This document shows, piece after piece, positions 6,529 to 8,110 of a DNA stretch of 8,110 nucleotides; position 1 is the stretch's first letter; each line of letters begins with the position of its first letter. A program made the translations under genes and the position numbers. The notes under the pieces were generated by a model. The model was not told where the DNA came from and ran no database searches. It was given only the letters and a program-made list of their open reading frames with translations. The DNA is from JAJTHC01 sp044348005 (GTDB lineage: Bacteria > Cyanobacteriota > Vampirovibrionia > Vampirovibrionales > JAJTHC01): the NCBI GenBank assembly GCA_044348005.1, contig JBIKTR010000028.1, positions 1-8,110 on the forward strand. Direction: 5' to 3'.

Positions 6529-6759
6529 TTAGGCGAAGAGGTTTAGTTTTTTGGCTTGACCTTCGCGCTGAACATTAGGCTTCAAGGTAGCAGGGCTTTT
6601 CACAAACTGCACCAAACCAGAACTGGGATTTACGCTTAAATCCACAGATGTTTTAATGGCTGGTTGCGAAGTATTCGAAGCAAGTAAAGGCTTAGACACA
6701 TTACTGTGTAGGTTGGCGGTATCGTTGGTGTGCATCGAATAAAAACAGCAGGTTGACAT
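6529..6759 (-). CDS. Small protein of unknown function
   Basis: This possible gene encodes 76 residues from the ATG at 6759, or 80 from the ATG at 6771. I prefer 6759 because AGGA lies 11 bases upstream, whereas the AGG before 6771 touches the start codon. The protein is rich in Ser, Thr, Asn and Pro, begins MSTCCFYSMH, has no membrane segment or recognisable domain, and ends KKLNLFA. I recognise no family. The best support for expression is the strong terminator about 90 nt downstream on the same strand. No convincing promoter is seen; TATAGT or TATCTT elements near 6825-6845 lack a -35 partner. It may be a lineage-specific small protein or a chance reading frame. Confidence 0.45.
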   Translation of the reverse strand: MSTCCFYSMHTNDTANLHSNVSKPLLASNTSQPAIKTSVDLSVNPSSGLVQFVKSPATLKPNVQREGQAKKLNLFA

Positions 6760-6842
6760 GGGAGATTGCATCCTATGTTAAAGGGCTGAGTGAGTGAATG
6801 ACCCTTAATGGCCTTCACAAGATTAAGATACAACAGACTATA

Positions 6843-6900
6843 TGACGACTATGTGACGATTTTCGTCTTTTTTGTGACAGTTTATCACCTGTTTTCGTCG
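6843..6900. repeat. Cluster of helically phased short repeats in an intergenic region
   Basis: Within 58 bp, TGACGA occurs at 6843-6848 and 6854-6859 (11 bp apart), TGTGAC at 6852-6857 and 6873-6878 (21 bp apart), and TTTTCGTC at 6860-6867 and 6892-6899 (32 bp apart). GACGA-TTT-TCGTC (6855-6867) is a perfect short palindrome, and GTGA-N7-TCAC spans 6874-6888. The spacings are close to one, two and three helical turns. This suggests a cluster of protein-binding sites between the small minus-strand gene and the downstream region, but no specific regulator can be named. Confidence 0.45.
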
Positions 6901-6957
6901 GGCTTTTAGCGTGTTTGGCGCCTTGGGGTGGGGCAAGAAAATCTTCTTTCGAACACT

Positions 6958-7088
6958 ATGGAAGGGTTGAATGAGAGCCACTCAGGCATCCCAAGGCAAG
7001 ACAGCATTCATTTCAGCCAGAAATTTGGCGGTTCGGGTTGTTTTTTAGGCATGATTAAATCTCTCAATAAGTGTTGCATGTTCTCCAT
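6958..7088 (-). pseudogene. Decayed N-terminus of an IS5-family transposase
   Basis: On the minus strand the frame from 7035 down to 6958 reads RTAKFLAEMNAVLPWDA, then a TGA stop at 6982-6984, then VALIQPFH. This matches the N-terminal region of IS5-family transposases, where a basic start is followed by a FL-x-x-M-x-x-(I/V)-(L/V)-P-W motif and a V-x-(L/V)-I-(E/Q)-P-F-(Y/H) motif about 15 residues later. A plausible start (ATG at 7088, 7079 or 7052, reading MPKKQP) is in another frame; the shift falls near an A6 run at 7041-7046. With one frameshift, one in-frame stop and no similarity after IQPFH, it is a dead fragment. The rest of the element and its catalytic domain are absent. Confidence 0.66.
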
Positions 7089-7095
7089 TCTGCCC

Positions 7096-7118
7096 AAAAA
7101 ACCCTTTTTCAGAGGGTT
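7096..7118 (-). terminator. Weak terminator-like hairpin
   Basis: On the minus strand AACCCT and AGGGTT form a 6-bp stem around a 7-base loop, with a T run (7096-7101) that partly belongs to the stem. Just upstream on the same strand is the 10-bp palindrome TTCTATAGAA (7117-7126). No minus-strand gene is seen above it. It may be left from the end of the IS5-like element rather than a working terminator. Confidence 0.3.
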
Positions 7119-7233
7119 CTATAGAATGTCAAGCCGGATGAGCGATGTTCTCTTCGTCACTTGTTACTTGAATCCGCCGAATTATATCACAAGTCTTTCA
7201 AAGGGGGAGTCAAAACGAAAGCATGGCCTTTTG

Positions 7234-7242
7234 TGATACAAT
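7234..7242 (+). promoter_or_regulatory. Predicted extended -10 promoter for the ZorA-like gene
   Basis: TG-A-TACAAT (7234-7242) is a good extended -10 element about 37 bp upstream of the ATG at 7280. No convincing -35 box lies 16-18 bp upstream, as is common for extended -10 promoters. The ribosome binding site AAAGGA (7266-7271) is 8 bases from the ATG. Confidence 0.45.
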
Positions 7243-7279
7243 ACGTCAATCTATTCACCCACATTAAAGGACGACCACT

Positions 7280-8005
7280 ATGACAACTGAACTCACGATC
7301 GCTTTTTTAAATAATGACATCATTGAAAACTGGGACTTTTTTGGCATTAAAATTACATGGCTCGTAATTATTTATGCTGTCCTTATAATAGTTCCGTTGC
7401 TTTTTAGGCAAATACAAAAACGCAAAGAGCAAGAGAAAGCTCACAATGATTTAAAGGGATTTTTAGAACTCGTACAAAGCAAGCCTAGCCTCGACGCTTC
7501 CCCGATCAAGCATCAAATTGACGAGTATTTTAAAGAACGAAACGAAAATCCCTCTCCCACGGTGAAGCAACTCTGCCACGCATGGCGAGAGTTTTCCGAA
7601 GGGGTGAAGGAATACAACGGCGAATGGATGAACGTCTACCAAGCGGAAGAGTTTTTTAAGGCGTCGTTGTTGGTGGAACCAGTGGTCAAGCCACTGTCGT
7701 ATTATGCCACATGGGCGAGTAGTTCAGGCTTATTGTTTACGTTTATTGCGTTGACGGCTGGTTTAAGTGAATTAAATTACGCAGGCGTAGGCGAAATTAA
7801 AGGCATCGGGGACTTTATTAACGCCCTTTCAGGTAAGTTCATTACCAGTATTTTCGGCTTGGGGCTTGCGGTTGCTGTATTTGACAATCAACACCGAAAA
7901 GCAGTGGAAGTCTTGACGCATACGCTGGATGATATTGTGTATGAATTGAACCGTTCGTTTAAGCGGTTGACGTCTCAACATATTTTAGGGTCTGGTAAAC
8001 TTTAG
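7280..8005 (+). CDS. ZorA-like MotA/TolQ/ExbB-fold protein, 3' end truncated by IS1595
   Basis: This inner-membrane protein resembles ZorA, the MotA-like stator subunit of the Zorya anti-phage system. Visible are a first membrane helix at about 22-44, a cytoplasmic segment with an EEFFKASLLVEP motif (123-134), a second helix (about 143-163, containing SSSGLLFTFIALTAGLSEL) and a third (about 186-203, KFITSIFGLGLAVAVF). A helix ending ELNRSFKRLTSQHIL (222-236) follows, where ZorA proteins begin their long coiled-coil tail. The reading frame then enters the IS terminal repeat: residues 237-241 (GSGKL) and the TAG stop are IS-encoded. Full ZorA proteins are about 700 residues, so the tail is missing. 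A zorB (MotB/OmpA-like) partner would lie past the IS. Loss of function is probable. Other MotA/TolQ-type families remain possible. Confidence 0.75.
   Translation: MTTELTIAFLNNDIIENWDFFGIKITWLVIIYAVLIIVPLLFRQIQKRKEQEKAHNDLKGFLELVQSKPSLDASPIKHQIDEYFKERNENPSPTVKQLCHAWREFSEGVKEYNGEWMNVYQAEEFFKASLLVEPVVKPLSYYATWASSSGLLFTFIALTAGLSELNYAGVGEIKGIGDFINALSGKFITSIFGLGLAVAVFDNQHRKAVEVLTHTLDDIVYELNRSFKRLTSQHILGSGKL
7988..8005 (+). repeat. Left terminal inverted repeat of the right IS1595 copy
   Basis: The 18 bases GGGTCTGGTAAACTTTAG match 107-124 perfectly in inverse orientation. The repeat supplies the last five codons and the TAG stop of the truncated ZorA-like reading frame. Confidence 0.9.
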
Positions 8006-8028
8006 CTAATTTTATGATAGGCTAAAGT
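7999..8028 (+). promoter_or_regulatory. Hairpin in the leader of the IS1595 transposase gene
   Basis: ACTTTAGC (7999-8006) and GCTAAAGT (8021-8028) form a perfect 8-bp inverted repeat with a 14-base loop, ending 3 bases before the transposase ATG. The 3' arm contains TAAAG, the only weak Shine-Dalgarno-like sequence. In a transcript entering from the host gene the hairpin would hide it, which may limit transposase expression from outside promoters. Confidence 0.5.
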
Positions 8029-8031
8029 ATT

Positions 8032-8110
8032 ATGAATCCTAGTAAAAATAAGTATTATAAACAGTCGCACATTTCTGAACGTAAATTTCGCGAATTATTG
8101 CGGTGTTTTG
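8032..8110 (+). CDS. IS1595-family transposase, N-terminal fragment
   Basis: The ATG at 8032 opens a frame of 26 codons to the window end, with residues MNPSKNKYYKQSHISERKFR and then ELLRCF. The pattern K-Y-Y-x-x-S-H-I-S-E-x-K-F-R-x-L is the characteristic start of ISXO2-like IS1595 transposases, leading into an N-terminal helix-turn-helix/zinc-binding region outside the window. An in-frame TAA three codons upstream (8023-8025) excludes an earlier start. The gene is incomplete only because the window ends. It should be the same protein whose C-terminus is encoded at 1-110. Confidence 0.82.
   Translation, partial: MNPSKNKYYKQSHISERKFRELLRCF

Larger units (their letters stand above)
7988..8110 (+). 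mobile_element. IS1595-family insertion sequence, left-end fragment (second copy)
   Basis: The element begins at 7988 with GGGTCTGGTAAACTTTAG, the exact inverse of the right end of the copy at 1-124. It continues through an untranslated region with a hairpin to the transposase start at 8032 and leaves the window. It is in the same orientation as the left copy. The 8 bases before it (7980-7987, ATATTTTA) are the predicted target-site duplicate. It sits inside the ZorA-like gene. Confidence 0.88.

Noticed and set aside
6873..6888. CRP-like site TGTGA...TCAC
   Set aside because: The spacer between half-sites is 7 rather than 6 bases and the outer bases do not match, so a CRP assignment is not supported. 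It is kept only as part of the repeat cluster.
6928..7236. Plus-strand open frame of 102 codons starting with GTG
   Set aside because: It has no ribosome binding site or recognisable domain, lies over the IS5-like remnant on the opposite strand, and ends at the -10 box of the ZorA-like gene. It is most likely a shadow frame.
1..8110. CRISPR arrays, tRNA or rRNA genes
   Set aside because: No regularly spaced repeat-spacer pattern, no cloverleaf with a TTCRA-type arm and no rRNA-like conserved blocks were seen.

Overview
This 8.1 kb window is bacterial, of moderate GC content, with densely packed genes, 0-4 bp gene junctions and sigma70-like promoters. It holds a housekeeping block for chorismate and quinone biosynthesis and for cell-wall functions, set among mobile-element sequence. 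The organism cannot be named from sequence alone. The UbiA-family protein resembles those of menaquinone-making bacteria, and a Vampirovibrio-like (Cyanobacteriota/Melainabacteria) host is only a guess.

Layout: positions 1-124 are the 3' end of an IS1595-family (ISXO2-like) insertion sequence: the transposase C-terminus and an 18-bp terminal repeat. Positions 7988-8110 are the 5' start of a second copy in the same orientation, with a perfectly matching 18-bp terminal repeat, a hairpin and the transposase N-terminus. Everything between lies between two same-family elements in direct orientation.

From 167 to 6771 all genes are on the minus strand, in four apparent transcription units read from high to low coordinates. 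(1) A small 76-80 aa protein of unknown function ends at a strong intrinsic terminator (6409-6437). (2) An N-acetylmuramoyl-L-alanine amidase-like protein and a PgeF/YfiH-family peptidoglycan editing protein lie 3 bp apart. (3) A HigB/RelE-like toxin and its XRE antitoxin lead an operon that continues, through a 4-bp ATGA overlap, into type II 3-dehydroquinase (aroQ) and then a TauE/SafE membrane transporter. (4) Shikimate kinase (aroK), 3-dehydroquinate synthase (aroB) and a UbiA-family prenyltransferase form a tightly coupled operon with its own promoter overlapping the tauE 3' end. AroB, AroQ and AroK catalyse steps 2, 3 and 5 of the shikimate pathway. The UbiA-family enzyme is expected to prenylate a chorismate-derived aromatic acid for quinone synthesis.

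From 6772 to 8110 the sequence changes character. It has a 58-bp array of helically phased short repeats (6843-6900), a decayed IS5-family transposase N-terminus on the minus strand (6958-7088), and then a plus-strand gene (7280-8005) encoding a MotA/TolQ/ExbB-fold protein most like ZorA, the stator subunit of the Zorya anti-phage system. That gene is cut by the right-hand IS1595 copy: residues 1-236 are native, and the last five residues and the stop codon come from the IS terminal repeat. The long C-terminal tail of ZorA is missing, and any zorB partner would lie beyond the IS. The most interesting aspects are this interrupted defence-type gene, the paired IS copies, and the placement of a core aro gene inside a toxin-antitoxin operon.
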